Assembly: GCA_024734495.1 (NCBI GenBank)
Contig: JALMQS010000137.1
Coordinates: 620,001 to 684,000 of the forward strand
Reading direction: 5' to 3'
DNA: 64,000 nucleotides
Origin: Forficula auricularia
Lineage: Eukaryota; Arthropoda; Insecta; Dermaptera; Forficulidae
The first letter of the stretch is position 1; the number at the start of each line of letters is the position of its first letter. Below the pieces are notes generated by a model, which had not been told where the DNA came from, did no database searches, and saw only the letters and a program-made list of their open reading frames with translations. Shown here in pieces: positions 1 to 10,662 of the stretch. A program made the translations under genes and the position numbers.

Positions 1-134
1 CCCTCTATAAAAAGCGACATATCAAATCATAGCTTGTCAATTTGAAAAAGAAATTAATTTTCTAAAATCTAAACTCATTTTAATTATCTATGAGAGTTTA
101 TTATTTTGCTCGCTTAGTGATAAAGCTGCCGTCG
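1..134. other. Unassigned AT-rich edge sequence
   Basis: The left edge of the window has no ORF, RNA-like fold or repeat that I recognise. It may belong to the dispersed repeat that follows, because it runs into it without a visible border. Confidence 0.3.
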
Positions 135-149
135 CCAACCCATTATTAA

Positions 150-290
150 ATTTATGAATGATTTTTCCGAAAAGGGTCCGGATAGAAGTCCCTGCCTAGT
201 ATATCTCCCAATTCAAGCATTTCAAAGACAAGTTCAAACGAGTTTTAGATACTCGAATATAAATAGAGGAACTATTAAAATAGTAATGAA
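150..290 (+). repeat. Dispersed repeat, copy 1 (pair with 26.76 kb)
   Basis: About 140 bp match 26762-26918 by eye. Shared blocks include GAATGATTTTT, GGATAGAAG, CTGCCT(A/G)GTATATCT, TCAAAGACAAGT and GAGGAACTATTAAAATAG. One frame of this copy is open for about 37 codons, but the second copy does not preserve it well. It is probably the 3' part of an old retroelement; the class is not decided. Confidence 0.5.
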
Positions 291-337
291 TAAAACAGTT
301 GAATATATATAAAATTTGATAATAGGATCTAGTCATG

Positions 338-424
338 GGATCCATCGCCTAAATGGAGAAGGCATCTGCGGGGTTAACACGGAAGATGTCGGATCATACC
401 CGGCTGGGTCCTGTATCTTTTTTT
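338..424 (+). ncRNA. tRNA-like unit, probably tRNA-derived SINE head or tRNA pseudogene
   Basis: A cloverleaf-like order can be read here. GGATCCA (338-344) pairs with TGGGTCC (405-411) as a 7-bp acceptor stem with one G-T pair. GCCT (347-350) pairs with AGGC (360-363) as the D stem. GTCGG pairs with CCGGC around the 7-nt loop ATCATAC as the T stem. The D arm GCCTAAATGGAGAAGGCATC resembles the box A region of arthropod tRNA-Arg. The anticodon arm is damaged: its loop is about 12 nt instead of 7. A run of seven T (418-424) follows the 3' end, as a Pol III terminator would. A functional tRNA is unlikely; a tRNA-derived SINE head or decayed gene fits. Confidence 0.6.
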
Positions 425-1063
425 CAACTCTTGGTTCACTATCAAAACGAGTCTGGTCCCAATTTCACCAACATAGGGCAGTGACCGGATAAAAGTTTTA
501 ACTTTTGCTTTCATCTAATGTTAACATATACCTATATATAAAACAATTTTTGCTCGTTTAATAAGAGTAGATAGCAATAAGTAAATTTTAAAAAAAAGTC
601 GCTCACAGGATGATTTTAACTTCGAATATAGCTCACGCACATATTAAAGTTGGAGACCGCTGTGATAAATAATATTTAGTCTGCCCTGAATTGAATTCAA
701 CGTTCAATGCAAATCTAATTAAAACTCTTCAAGTTCTCAAAATATTATGTAAAAAGAAGCTTGATGTAGGAAATTAGTAATAATATATTAGTATAAATAT
801 ACAATTTTTATCTGCGATAAATGAAAGACATTCTATTGTTACAATATCTATTTAACAAGGCCCTATAAATCTATATATGTAGATACCATCTATATTATAT
901 TCTAATAGAATAAAAATACATGTATGACTAGGCAAGCTGTAATATTTAGTGCAACCAAGAAATTAAACATCTAATAACCTTGTTACCTTGCCTAACTTCG
1001 GCTATCAAGCTTAAATAAAAGTATGATCCATTCCAGGATTAAAGATTGCTCATACTCACTGTG
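425..1063. other. Unassigned AT-rich stretch
   Basis: There is no supported gene. The bases just after the tRNA-like unit could be the body of a SINE, but I found no second copy in the window to test that. Confidence 0.3.
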
Positions 1064-2247
1064 TATGTTATGGACCAAGTGATTAATCAGGGCACTATTT
1101 ATAATGCCAGGGCAATATGAATAATGACAAATCAAATCGGGCTAGTACTTATTTAAACTTAATTATTTATCACTTTGTTTGGTCATTATGAATATTGCCA
1201 CATAGCTGTTGTCCGATTTGATAATTAAGGAACTTCCATAATTTATATGAGTTAATTTCGTTGAAAGGTCAGAATATTCAGTTTTTCACTAGTGCAAGTT
1301 ATATTGAGATGATTCAAAAAGTAAAATCTTCTAAGTGTATAGTGTCAAATAAAGACCAGACGATTATCAGCGTTTGCGAAGATTCGAGATTATGACTATT
1401 GGAGAAACAGAAAAACTGATTATTCCAGTTCATCATCATCATTGAGTATACAGTCCTAAGACTGGTTTGATTCAACAGTCCGTCTCCACTCGACTCTGTC
1501 CCCCGCCAGCTGTTTGAACTTTGGGCAATGTCATCGGCAAATCTTAACATAGCGATCTTTTGACCTTGGATTTCGATACCTGTATCAATTTTGTGTTTGA
1601 ATTCTTTAATCGCTTCTTCTATGTATAAGTTGAAAATCATTGGTGACAGCACACATCCTTGTCTTACACCTTTTTTTATTTTGGCTTCTCTTTGCCCATC
1701 TCCAATATTTATTTTTGCCTTCTGATTTTGGTATATTGATTGTAGATTAGTCTTCTCTCCCTGAATTTTATTCCCGCCTGTTTTAAGATTTTAAACATAA
1801 TTTCCCAATTGACGTTATCGAATGCTATTCCAGTTAAAAAAGATTTATCTTAAAGCTGAAATCGGTTCATATTTTTAATTTAATAAAACTTAAAAACCTG
1901 AAATACGAGCCGTTGATAACATAGTACTGTTATTACATCAAAATAATTTAGTTTGCTTTTTATAATAATAATAATAATGTTTCTTTTTGTTAAACAAAAG
2001 TCTGATTATGCCTAAAAAAACTAATACTCGTTTTATATGATTAGTTACTTAAATAGTATTCGTACTTACCTACCAAACTGATTATCATTAATACGCTTCC
2101 CAATAGGTGATGAACATTATTCATAAAGCCCGGTCAATTTAATTATTTCAATAGTTTTTATCATATTGCCTACTTACATTGGGCAATTTTCAAACTGTCT
2201 GGACATTATAAAATAGTGCTCTGATTAATCACTTGGTCCATAACATA
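1064..2247. mobile_element. DNA element with ~30-40 bp terminal inverted repeats, LINE piece inside
   Basis: The ends TATGTTATGGACCAAGTG / ATTAATCAGGGCACTAT (from 1064) and their reverse complement (ending 2247) form an inverted repeat of at least 30 bp that continues with mismatches through TATAATGYCC. The left interior also carries a small internal inversion (GGGCAATATGAATAATGAC against GGTCATTATGAATATTGCC, 1110-1200). No transposase is seen. A minus-strand LINE piece (1425-1831) lies inside, either as a nested insertion or as cargo. The superfamily is undecided because the target duplication is ambiguous. Confidence 0.6.
1425..1831 (-). pseudogene. LINE (RTE-like) reverse transcriptase fragment, frameshifted and internally deleted
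   Basis: Read on the minus strand, the first part gives IAFDNVNWEIMFKILKQAG. After a frameshift near 1708 it continues as KAKINIGDG, then KKGVRQGCVLSPMIFN (RT block with GxxQGxxxSP) and, about 40 residues on, LRFADDIA, the A/F-x-DD catalytic box. Directly after the FADD box the sequence jumps to what looks like the element's 3' end, finishing in a short ATG tandem (CATCATCATCATT on the plus strand, 1428-1443). RTE-type LINEs commonly end in such short tandem tails. The palm domain is therefore joined to the tail, with the thumb and C-terminus missing. This is a dead copy. Confidence 0.8.
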
Positions 2248-3262
2248 TATATTAATAATAAAACAAATCATTTTTTACTTTATTTTTCATACTTAATTAC
2301 TAAAAAAAAAATTCAAATTCAATGAAATTCAATTAGAACAGAAGATTAATTTTTTAATGTTTTTTTTTTATGAAAGTTATTAAGAAAATTCTAATAATAT
2401 TTTCATTAATTTTAGTTAATGTACCTACTGTCTGCCACTTATTAAACCCATTAATTGCGTAATCCCTTCTCTAATGGCGTAAATAAAATCGTTGAAGGTT
2501 TCTGTGAAGATATTAATTATTTTTTAAACATTTGTTGACTTCATGGGTCACGGGGTCATGTGTGATTCTTATGCTAGTCGCGTCATTAAGAAGTATTAAT
2601 GTCAAATGTACTTAGTAACAGAGGCCCTTGAGAATTTGAACCTACTTTTTAATTTTACATTTTGACTATTTTGTAAGCTTAATGAAAGTAATTTTTGTAG
2701 ACAGAATGATTACCTCCATTTGTGTTAGACGTGTCACAAGGGGCAGGATCAGTTAGAATATAAAGCAAAATTCCCTCTGGGATCATCCCTAAGTAAAGAC
2801 CAACTTTTTAGTGTGTTGCGCTCATAAACCTGAGCCAACCAATATTGCTCTGCAACTTTTTTTATGTCACGTCATTCCTTTATTACTTCATTAGAAATGG
2901 GTATGCCATTTGCCTCTCGAAAAAAAAATAATAATATAAAATGAATTTCTTTTTGAATTCCTCAAAAGTTTCTTTATTGTTTTCTTTTAAAAGATAAAAT
3001 GTATTTTTAAAAAGCTGTCAAAATTTTAATTCCAGGTGAGTACAACAGGATGTATAAAATAAACACTTAAATATTATTTAATTTTCTTTATATTCAGTTA
3101 AGAATGAAGTTTTTGAATATTCCATAAAAAATTATATTCATATAAAATCCCAATCATAGTGGGAAAGAGAAGGCGATATAATGTTTTCCCTCTCTCTTAT
3201 TAGCAAATAAACTGTAAACACGCGTAATAATTAAAAGAACCCATCGAAGGATATTTTTGTTT
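2248..3262. other. Unassigned AT-rich stretch
   Basis: I see no gene or recognisable repeat apart from short A/T runs. Confidence 0.3.
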
Positions 3263-3301
3263 TTTAATAATAATAATAAATAAATAAATAATAATAAATA
3301 A
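3263..3301. repeat. AAT/AAAT microsatellite
   Basis: Simple alternation of AAT and AAAT units. Confidence 0.8.
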
Positions 3302-3432
3302 AGTCAATTTGGTCAAGAAGTAGATTGTATCAGTACTCAATTGCTCTAGAATTGCCCGTTTTGCTTATTTCCAATTACAAATATTTAATATATTTTGAAA
3401 TGATAAAAAGTCGAGACTATTTCAAACGAGTC

Positions 3433-3608
3433 TTTTTTTTGGCTTTTCGGCCGTTCTAGTCATAAGCCAATTTACGATACTATTTTTTTTTAAATTTGTC
3501 CCTACCTCAGGGTTCAGATTTTAGTCGGATGCCTCAAGTCGGATTCGAACCCGGGTCCACTTGGTTAGCAGGCTGACATGCTAACCTCTAGCCTACCCGA
3601 CCCCCCTT
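3433..3608 (-). mobile_element. tRNA-derived SINE, copy 1 (family shared with 53.9 kb)
   Basis: Read on the minus strand the order is: head GGTAGGCTAGAGGTTAGCAT (box A region), anticodon-like loop CTGCTAA, box B GGGTTCGAATCC, then a body containing GAGGCATCCGACTAAAATCT, GAGGTAGGGACAAATTT, ATAGTATCGTA, GGCTTATGACTA and GGCCGAAAA, ending in an A-tail (the T run at 3433-3440). The same blocks in the same order occur at 53861-54056. CGAGTC occurs on both sides (3427-3432 and 3609-3614), consistent with a short target duplication. SINEs are copied by a partner LINE; several LINE 3' ends lie in this window, but I cannot match a tail to one. Confidence 0.85.
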
Positions 3609-3775
3609 CGAGTCGAGACACGCATGGACAAGTTGAGACTTGTTGGCGGATTCGTTTGCAAAAAAATATTTTCTCGAATATTTCGAATTTATTTTCACTG
3701 ATGAAAAAATATCAATTAAGTAAAAAAAAATATTGATACCTATATAAGATACAAATTATTTTCATTTGGGCTTTT

Positions 3776-4305
3776 TCAAATGAGCTGAAAATTGTTACGG
3801 AAATATGTATTTTTACATTACAATTCACCAAATTTTTATCTTATACCTGAGAATGTTTCCAGAAAATACAAAATGCTAATCTTGATTTTAGTCAATGAGC
3901 CGAAAATTGGTACGCAACTATGTTACAATTCACTAAATTTTAGCTTTTTACATGAAAACGTTTCCTGAGACTACAAAATGAAAGGTTTTAGTTCATGAGC
4001 TGAAAATTGGTACCCAACTATGTTATAATGCACCAGATTTTAGCTATATATCTGAAAATCTTTCCCGAGAATATGAATTGTCAATAAAGGTTTTATTTAA
4101 TAATCTGAAACTTGGTATGCAACTATGTATTTTTAAATTTTAAATAGCCAAATTTTAGCTTTATATCTGAAAACGTTTCCTGATAGTATAAATTGCCAAT
4201 CTTAAATAATTTTATCCAATGAAACTCGATTCGAATCTATGTATTTTCACATTACGCTGTACTAAATTTTAGCTTTATACCTGACAACATTTCGCGAAAA
4301 TATAT
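3776..4305. repeat. Five tandem ~105-bp diverged units (minisatellite)
   Basis: Each unit runs (A)TGAGCYGAAAATTGGTACG, CAACTATGT, CACCAAATTTTAGCTTTATA, CTGAAAACGTTTCCTGA, AATACAAA. Unit starts lie near 3779, 3895, 3995, 4100 and 4216. The units are well diverged from one another, so the array is old or under weak homogenisation. An ORF over its right edge has no protein likeness. Confidence 0.7.
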
Positions 4306-4441
4306 ATATTTTTTTGAATGACTGTAATATTTTTCTTGGTTATTTTTAATATTTATAATATTTGATTGAACAGTAAAAAAGATGTGATTATAAAATGGAC
4401 CGATGAAATCAATCCATATGATAAACACAAATTTATTCGTA

Positions 4442-4500
4442 AAGAGAAGCAAAGAGGTTGTCCTTTGCTTGATCAAGCAAAGGGCAACCTCTTTCTTTCT
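4442..4500. repeat. Near-perfect palindrome centred on GATC
   Basis: AAAGAGGTTG(T/C)CCTTTGCTT on each side of GATC gives arms of about 22 bp with one mismatch, extended by AGAGAAG/CTTTCTCT. The right flank (CTCTTTATGATTCAATAA, CTCTGCTACTCTCGGCAAAA) is shared with 46525-46580 and with the outer arm of hammerhead family B. It is probably a broken terminus of that family. Confidence 0.6.
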
Positions 4501-5627
4501 CTTTATGATTCAATAACTCTGCTACTCTCGGCAAAATAAAAACTTTTCAACAAATTTATTAGTTGGTCTATTTGGAAATAAAATTGAAAAAATGTTCATT
4601 TATTATGTTTTTAAAAAAATGGTTCTTTCAAAAAGTTATAATTTGGATGAATTTATTAAGAAAGCATTTATTAAGAAACCAATAAATCTCCATTGATTTT
4701 GTATTAATTATTATTGGAGTAAATTAATAAAAGAGTAAGTCTAGCACTTTATGGTTTTGTGCAACAGCTGCATATCGAATTCATTCATCATTCTGTAAAA
4801 AGTTAATCAAAATCGGTGTTTTTTAATTGGGTAATTTTCGTAGAATGCGGGGCCGGGTTCCGGCGAATGCGCTGAACCTGGCTTGCACCGGCCCTGCATA
4901 AAACACAATGCTTTGAAAAGAATTCGATAAATTTATAGCCACCCATCTCTTGCTCCTAAGGTTTACAACAAATCTTGCAGAACTTTTCCAAGCTTGACTT
5001 CGCGATGGATCTCTCTGAGTACTAAACTTTCAAATACCAAAGTGACAACGAACAAATTTACTTTACTTTATAACAGATATTTGCTCTAAACTAAATTTGC
5101 AATTCAATTTTTAAGGTAATGCTTTGAGATTGGCTTTTTATACAAATGGGGTCAAAGAGTCAAGTATCTTTTTGCTGGATAAAACATCTTCACACAATAC
5201 AAGTTGACATTAGTATTTATGCTTAGCGATTTAGCTTTATTGGAAAAACAGCTTGAGGTTATGGAGGGAATTCGACCATAGAGAAAGCCTTTAAAGAAAA
5301 TTGTGGAACAAGAAAAATTGCCTTAATAGATTGAAGACTTCATTTCATAAATACTAGTTATAAAGTACAATCTTTAAATTTTTAATGCATTAGCTAGACA
5401 AAATTTGGTAACGTACTAACTGACATTTTGAGAAATTAATTTTTTTTTAATTAAAATTGAACTTATTCGTTAGAACATTTGGTCATCATATTTATTGCAT
5501 GCATATTATAGAAATTTACAATTTATATTCACAACATTAAAATAAAAAATAGTTTGTTTATATTTTCACAATTTGTGTTGGAATAACAATCCATTTAAAC
5601 GTATACATATAATTATTAAAAAAAAAA
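4501..5627. other. Unassigned stretch
   Basis: It opens with about 45 bp of the family-B outer arm. It also contains a short GC-rich patch (4840-4900, GGGGCCGGGTTCCGGCG with a partial self-complement) that I cannot assign. No gene is supported. Confidence 0.3.
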
Positions 5628-5885
5628 TGACACGTTCTGATGTGGTCATCCACTTGACTTTACCATAAACTTCTGGTTGAGTTTAGTGCAAGGGCCAAGA
5701 TTTTAATTTTTTGACCCTACAACCCCCTCCCTCTTCACTCATAAGGGCTTTTTTTGTAGACCAAAATGCCATGGATTTTATCACTTTTTATTTAACAAAA
5801 TACTTTCTTAAAAAAAAAAAAAAAAACAAAAAAAAAACGAAACAAAAAAAACCCACTTTTTCCATGCAATAATTGACCCTAATGG
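5628..5885 (+). mobile_element. Family X short TIR element, degenerate copy
   Basis: The left end (ACGTTCTGATGTGG, CATCCACTTGACTTTACCATA) matches the copies at 59.9 and 18.7 kb. The right end is eroded and A-rich (CCCACTTTTTCCATGCA). The element is non-coding. Confidence 0.55.
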
Positions 5886-6734
5886 AAATTAAAAAAAAAA
5901 AAAAAAAATGCAAACAACAAGTTTCATCCATGATATTAGAATACTACACATATCCCGTTTATGAAAGTAAAATTAGAAAAAAAAAATTAAAATTCGAATA
6001 TACAAATCTTAAATAAATATAATTGATAAAAACATAAATAAAAATTTAGTTCAAAGAAATTTAAATTTAAAAGATAAGTGAAAATCATGTGAGATTCGCA
6101 GATCTTTTATATGTATATGCAATTCACTTCTATGTACTCTGTAATCCGCCATAACAGATAACGGAATAAATAATGGATATATCTATATCTTTTTCAAAGC
6201 GCGTCCTTTTTTTCTTAAGAATTTGATAAATCCAATTTTTCTGTATAATTATTTTCGTTGTTTTTAATCGAATCAAAAGTAACGGTTCTCTTTTCACTTA
6301 TTATTTATTTCAAATTCATTTCTTTTCGCGACTCAAGAGCGTCCACTTGTCCAGTGCGTGATTATTATCTAATGTCGTGGTTTAGTCCTCTGTTTTGTTG
6401 CTGTTTTGTTAACGGATCATGTTTAGGATTGTTAAGCCCTTCAAATAGTCAAGGTAAACACACTCTTATTTATATAAATGTTATTTTAAATATTAATTTT
6501 ATATTTAAAAAAAAGCTAATAATTTACATTTGCTTCATCTTGTGTATTATTATATAAATAATTTATTATAAGAAATGTTTCGGTTTAAACAACCTATATT
6601 TTCTCATTAATTCTCTGTGATTTAAGTGATTGTCTATTTCAATAGACAACTCAAACATTTAAACATCCAATTTGATATTTATATATCGCTCATTTGCTGC
6701 AACACTGACATACCAACTCATAATATGTTGATTG
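5886..6734. other. Unassigned AT-rich stretch
   Basis: It holds A runs and an open frame at 6258-6557 with low-complexity hydrophobic translation and no recognisable domain. I do not call it a gene. Confidence 0.3.
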
Positions 6735-6972
6735 ACTTTAGCATACACCTGGCCCCTCTCTTATATTTAATACTAGCGACGACCCTCCTACTGCCCATTT
6801 AGGGTAGTTCCTTTTCAAATTTTCAGGCTTCTGGGAATCCATAGATTATGTATACTAAATTTGATTGAGTTTGGTCCAGTTGTTTTTGAGATATTTCGAA
6901 AAAATGAATAAAAAAAACAACCCTTTTTTTCATGCACGATAACATTACTTGACCATCCCTGTATGCTAAAGT
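6735..6972 (+). mobile_element. Family X short TIR element, complete 238-bp copy
   Basis: The termini are ACTTTAGCATACA and TGTATGCTAAAGT, a perfect 13-bp inverted repeat. The interior shares TATGTATACTAAATTTGATT and GAGATATTTCGAAAAAA with the other copies, and ends TTTCATGCACGAT ... CTTGACCAT. There is no coding potential. Some interior text (ATTATGTATACNAAATTT) also occurs in the Helitron-like elements, so the families may have exchanged sequence. Confidence 0.65.
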
Positions 6973-7560
6973 AAAAAGGAACTGCAAATTATTAAGTCCA
7001 TTATAAAATATCAGTTAAAATCATTCACTATTAATCAGTAAAATAAATGCATTTATCCATCAAATTTTGCTGAAATGAAAGTAAGTTTATTATTATTTTT
7101 TTACGAAATTTCTCATCTATTTTAAATTAATCCCATCCTTAAAATCTTATTTTTGATGATAATCTAGATTTTGATTTAATCCATATTGCGAACAAAACTT
7201 TTTTTTTTTGTAAATATTCAACTTATAATTAAAATATTTGAATTTTAAATGGATTTAAGTAATAAATTAATATTAATATAATACGTATTTTTGAATATTT
7301 ATGAAGTTGTAATTAAAATTTATGGATATTTTAAGCTAGAGGTACAGAGGTTTTCCAAAAAACATAGATTAAGAGCTAATTATTATTTTTTTTTTATTAT
7401 TATTATTAAATTCTTTGGAATATATAATCGATTTCGATTTATATTTTATGCCTGGATATTTATTCAAAAATTATATAGATTTAGTCAGTAATACCTACAA
7501 TTATAAACAACAAATAAGTCTTTAATCTTATCCATCTCACAAATGTGTTCATTGATATAT
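6973..7560. other. Unassigned AT-rich stretch
   Basis: Only A/T-rich sequence with T runs is present; the short open frame at 7291-7491 is compositional. Confidence 0.3.
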
Positions 7561-7562
7561 TA

Positions 7563-7990
7563 GGGGCCGCCCATAAATTACGTCACATGAATTTAAGAGT
7601 TTTAGCACTCCTCCCCTCTCTATGGGTCACATTTTCATTAAGCCTCCCCCCGTGTATTGTGACGTCACACTATCACTTTTATACCCAATAATTTAATATT
7701 TGTAGAAATTTTGTTTTTTTTAATTAATTTCAACTAAAGGTATTTAATATATTTTAAGTTAAACTTTATTTATATTCATATCACATGAAATCTAAAAAAT
7801 ATATTTGAAAATTAAAAAAAAAAAAATTAATTTGACTTTTGTGACATCACAATTTTTAAGATCCCCGGGGCCCCCCTTATTTTTGGCTTTATCTTTAGGT
7901 GGGCCCACATATAAGTATGTGACGGTAGTTTTAATTAGATGTTGCTCAAAGATATCCTGCACTTTGTTAAATTGTAAAAAATTGTACCAA
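7563..7990. repeat. Probable transposon fragment with GGGGCCGCCCATAAATT start
   Basis: It opens AGGGGCCGCCCATAAATTAC, then GTCACA, with a second GTGACGTCACAC site at 7660-7672, a GTGACATCACAA site near 7840 and a related GGGCCCACATATAAG / TATGTGACGG block at 7901-7925. This GC-rich skeleton in AT-rich DNA resembles widely dispersed arthropod repeats, but I cannot name a superfamily or fix the ends. Confidence 0.4.
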
Positions 7991-8296
7991 TCAGCCCTTA
8001 GAGATTAAAGAGTTCTAGAAGAACTTGCTTTGAAGTAGTTTTAAGTACAAGTACATATATCCAATCCATTTATTCCTTCTTTTTACAAAATATGATAGGT
8101 ATTAATACTATTCGTGAAACCAATATAAAATAACTACTAAGAAATAAAAATGTCTAATTATATAATTTCTGTTTGCATACTGTTGAAATTTAGTTATTTG
8201 TTGTTTAATGAGGGTTCAGTAACAATCTGAGAGATAATAACTTTGTTCAAAAAAATATTATATTTTTTGTAAAAGTATTCTTTGATCATTATTATC

Positions 8297-8565
8297 ACTT
8301 CTTCATTTACCCGGAATACAGGATTCAACACCCCTTTGAGATTAAATTGCATACTAAACAAACAAACGCATTTGGTAACTCGCTTCCCCCATGCCTTATA
8401 GAAAATGGAACTCTCTTCTTGCGTCCGGCTTTCGAGGGATATTTAACCTTCATTCTTTCAAGTCCAACTTCCACAAGTACCTTAAACTCCGATCCCATTC
8501 TTGAAATTTCTTATCCTTCTTATTTTAACGATGAATGATCCACTCCGGACTACCGAGGTTGCCCC
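8297..8565 (+). pseudogene. LINE ORF2 C-terminal fragment (same family as 63.46-64.0 kb)
   Basis: Allowing frameshifts, the plus strand reads SSFTRNTGFNTP, then LHTKQTNAFGNSLPP, then KWNSLL, then FNLHSFKSNFHKYLKL and a stop near 8494. The copy at 63.7-63.95 kb aligns block by block (ASFARNTRFSKIQ, LDTNRTNAFANSFIPM, DWNSLPPTVFPATYNLQTFK, then a stop). This pattern is the region after the reverse transcriptase in Jockey/I/Nimb-like LINEs. Both copies are followed by a matching 3' sequence (CCACTCCGGACTACCGAGGTTG here, CCACCACGGACTTCAGAGG there), so this is a shared 3' UTR. At least two frameshifts make it dead. Confidence 0.7.
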
Positions 8566-8579
8566 TTTTTGGCATTCAA

Positions 8580-9170
8580 CATAGTTTTAGCCTTAGAATT
8601 ATTGAATAATTTGAAATTCAGGCATTACAAAATTAAAAGTTTGCTTTTTCATTTTAAACTAACTTCATTATCACTATCACATGTTATGTATTCACTGACT
8701 TATTTTTTGGACTCAGAACTAAGCATGAAATTGTACTTTAATTTGACTTGGTGTCTTTTTTTAAACGATTATTCCTAAATTAGCTCATGTTTACTTCTGC
8801 TCTCTATTTATTCTCTAATCATTAAATTCATCATTTAGAACAAAAAGCCCATCACAGCTGGCTATCCTGTTCCATTTATTCGCTCTTGTGAAACGAGACT
8901 CTTAGTTTTAAAGATCCGCCCCGCAATAAATCTCCCGATCATGTCCGACGTCACTTATCTTGCATTTTATTCCGAAACAAATATTGTGGATGAAGAAGAA
9001 ATTTAGAATGGAATCAAATAAATAAATAAGCAATAATACCATTCAATATCTATTGGCCTTCGGCAATGTATTTGTATAAATCAAAAATAATAAATTAAAG
9101 CCAGTCGGTCTAGATTGCCAAATTTATAAATTTTCTTAAACAAATCCTATTAAACCAACCTGTTCTATAT
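8580..9170. other. Unassigned AT-rich stretch
   Basis: No gene or repeat is recognised; it ends in an AT dinucleotide run (9169-9182). Confidence 0.3.
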
Positions 9171-9203
9171 ATATATATATATGAAACAACAATTTATATA
9201 TTA

Positions 9204-10226
9204 CTAGCTGCAAGGCCCGTCTTCTGCGGCCCTCTTGCTAGCCAGGGGGCACGCTCCCTGGACCCCTAGCCCTCGAACCCCACCCTCACCCCCCACTCCC
9301 ACCCAGCATCCCCACTCCCGCACCATGCCCCCCAAACCCCTCCATCACCCCCACCCCGCACCATGCACCCGTTCCCAACCCCCGACCGCACCCCACCCAC
9401 CTCGGACCCCGCACCCCATCCACCCCGGACCTCACCCCTTGCCCTCCAATCATGCTCACAACACCCCCGCCTAGCGCCCTGGACACCACCCCGCACCACC
9501 CCCTAAACCCCCACCCTAATCCTCCTCACTCCTCACCCCAGCCCCATTCTACCCCCCACCAACCTTCCGCACCCAGTTTTTGCATTTCTAGCCTTCTAGT
9601 GACCCACAGATTATGTATACAAAATTTAGTTGAGTTTGGCCCAAGAGAAAGAACTTTCATTTTTTGACTCTCCCCCCCTATTTCGGGTGGTTAGTTTTTG
9701 CATTTATAGCTCTCTAGAGGCCCAGAGATTATGTATACAAAATTTGGTTTAGTTTGCTCCAAGAGCAAGGATTTACATTTTTTCACCCCCCCCCCCCCTT
9801 TGGGTGGTTTTTTGGGGAAATTTTTTTAAACAAAAGCAATCAGAAATCACATCTCCTACAACTTTGGTTTTATAAAATTTGCCGTAGGGTTAATAGTTTA
9901 GGAGTTATTTGATAATTTTCATTCGTGCGGCCCCCCAAACCCCCTTCTGGGGTCAAAATATCAAAACGTTATATAGCTAAAAACGTAAGTTAGAAGACAT
10001 CTGATGTAAATTTGAAATTTCATAATAATCCCTTCAGCCGTTTTTACGTGAATCGTGATCAACTTTTCGGAAACGACGGAAACAGACAGACAGACAGACA
10101 TACATACAGACAGGAATTTTGTTGAGGGTGTTTTCGTTCATAACATGGCTTGAAATGTGTGCAACCAAAATTTGGCGTGATTTGAACCAATGTACAGACA
10201 AAACCTTAATTTTATATACTAATAGA
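9204..10226 (-). mobile_element. Non-autonomous Helitron-like element, copy A (1023 bp)
   Basis: On the minus strand it begins A|TCTATTAGTATATAAAATT and ends CCTTGCAGCTAG|T. That is the Helitron signature: 5' TC, 3' CTRR, inserted between A and T with no target duplication. The 3' end carries GC-rich hairpins (CCAGGG...CCCTGG and GCAAG...CTTGC) near the border. The interior shares long blocks with copy B at 48 kb in the same order: CAAATTTTGGCGTGATTTG, the GACA tandem (10085-10110), CCGTTTTTACGTGAATCG, and ACCACCC near the G/C run. No Rep/helicase is present, so it would need a partner in trans. Confidence 0.75.
9235..9560. repeat. C-rich minisatellite-like block at the Helitron 3' end
   Basis: Loose repeats of CCCCRCMCC, CACCCC and CCCGCACC give a strand-skewed, very GC-rich block in otherwise AT-rich DNA. 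Open frames exist on both strands only because stop codons are A/T rich; they carry no recognisable protein. Confidence 0.7.
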
Positions 10227-10452
10227 TGTAAAATTTTGTTTTCATTAAAATTTCGAAGTCGAGATTTTTACACATCTTTACTTTAAGAGGTCTAAAAAAG
10301 TGAATTTAAATTATATATCCGAACCCAGTTGATCTATTTGTTCATTAGACCGTTGAATCAATAATTATGAAATTTTGAGATTTTCATTAATTACTGACAT
10401 TTATAGGTATATTGGTATATATGTAGGTATAACATCATCCACTTTTTATATA
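10227..10452. other. Short unassigned spacer
   Basis: AT-rich sequence between two mobile elements; nothing recognised. Confidence 0.3.
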
Positions 10453-10454
10453 TA

Positions 10455-10660
10455 CAAGGGGAGGATAGTGCCAAACTCCAGAAGTGTAATGTACACCTGA
10501 AAATAAGGTAAAAAACTCAAATATGTTGTTATCCGATTTTAAATTACCTTATAACTTGAAAGAAAATAAACATCGGATAACAACATTTGAGTTTTTTTAC
10601 TTTATTTTCACGTGTCCAATACACTCCTGGAGTTTGGCCCTTTTCCCCCGACTCACCCTG
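10455..10660. mobile_element. 206-bp MITE with TA duplication (Tc1/mariner-type)
   Basis: It is flanked by TA on both sides. The arms fold back on each other: GCCAAACTCCAGAAGTGTA, then GAAAATAAGGTAAAAAACTC and GTTGTTATCCGAT on the left match the reverse complement on the right (GGCCAAACTCCAGGAGTGTA and so on). The right end reads ACTCACCCTG|TA, a common mariner-type terminus. It has no coding sequence. Confidence 0.75.
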
Positions 10661-10662
10661 TA

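Noticed and set aside
6258..6557. 99-codon plus-strand frame
   Set aside because: Mostly Ile/Phe/Leu/Lys from AT-rich codons, with no domain or start context.
9235..9667. Overlapping open frames on both strands in the C-rich block (Pro/Gly/His-rich translations)
   Set aside because: Open only because A/T-containing stop codons are rare there; no domain; the block is a repeat-like part of a Helitron 3' end.
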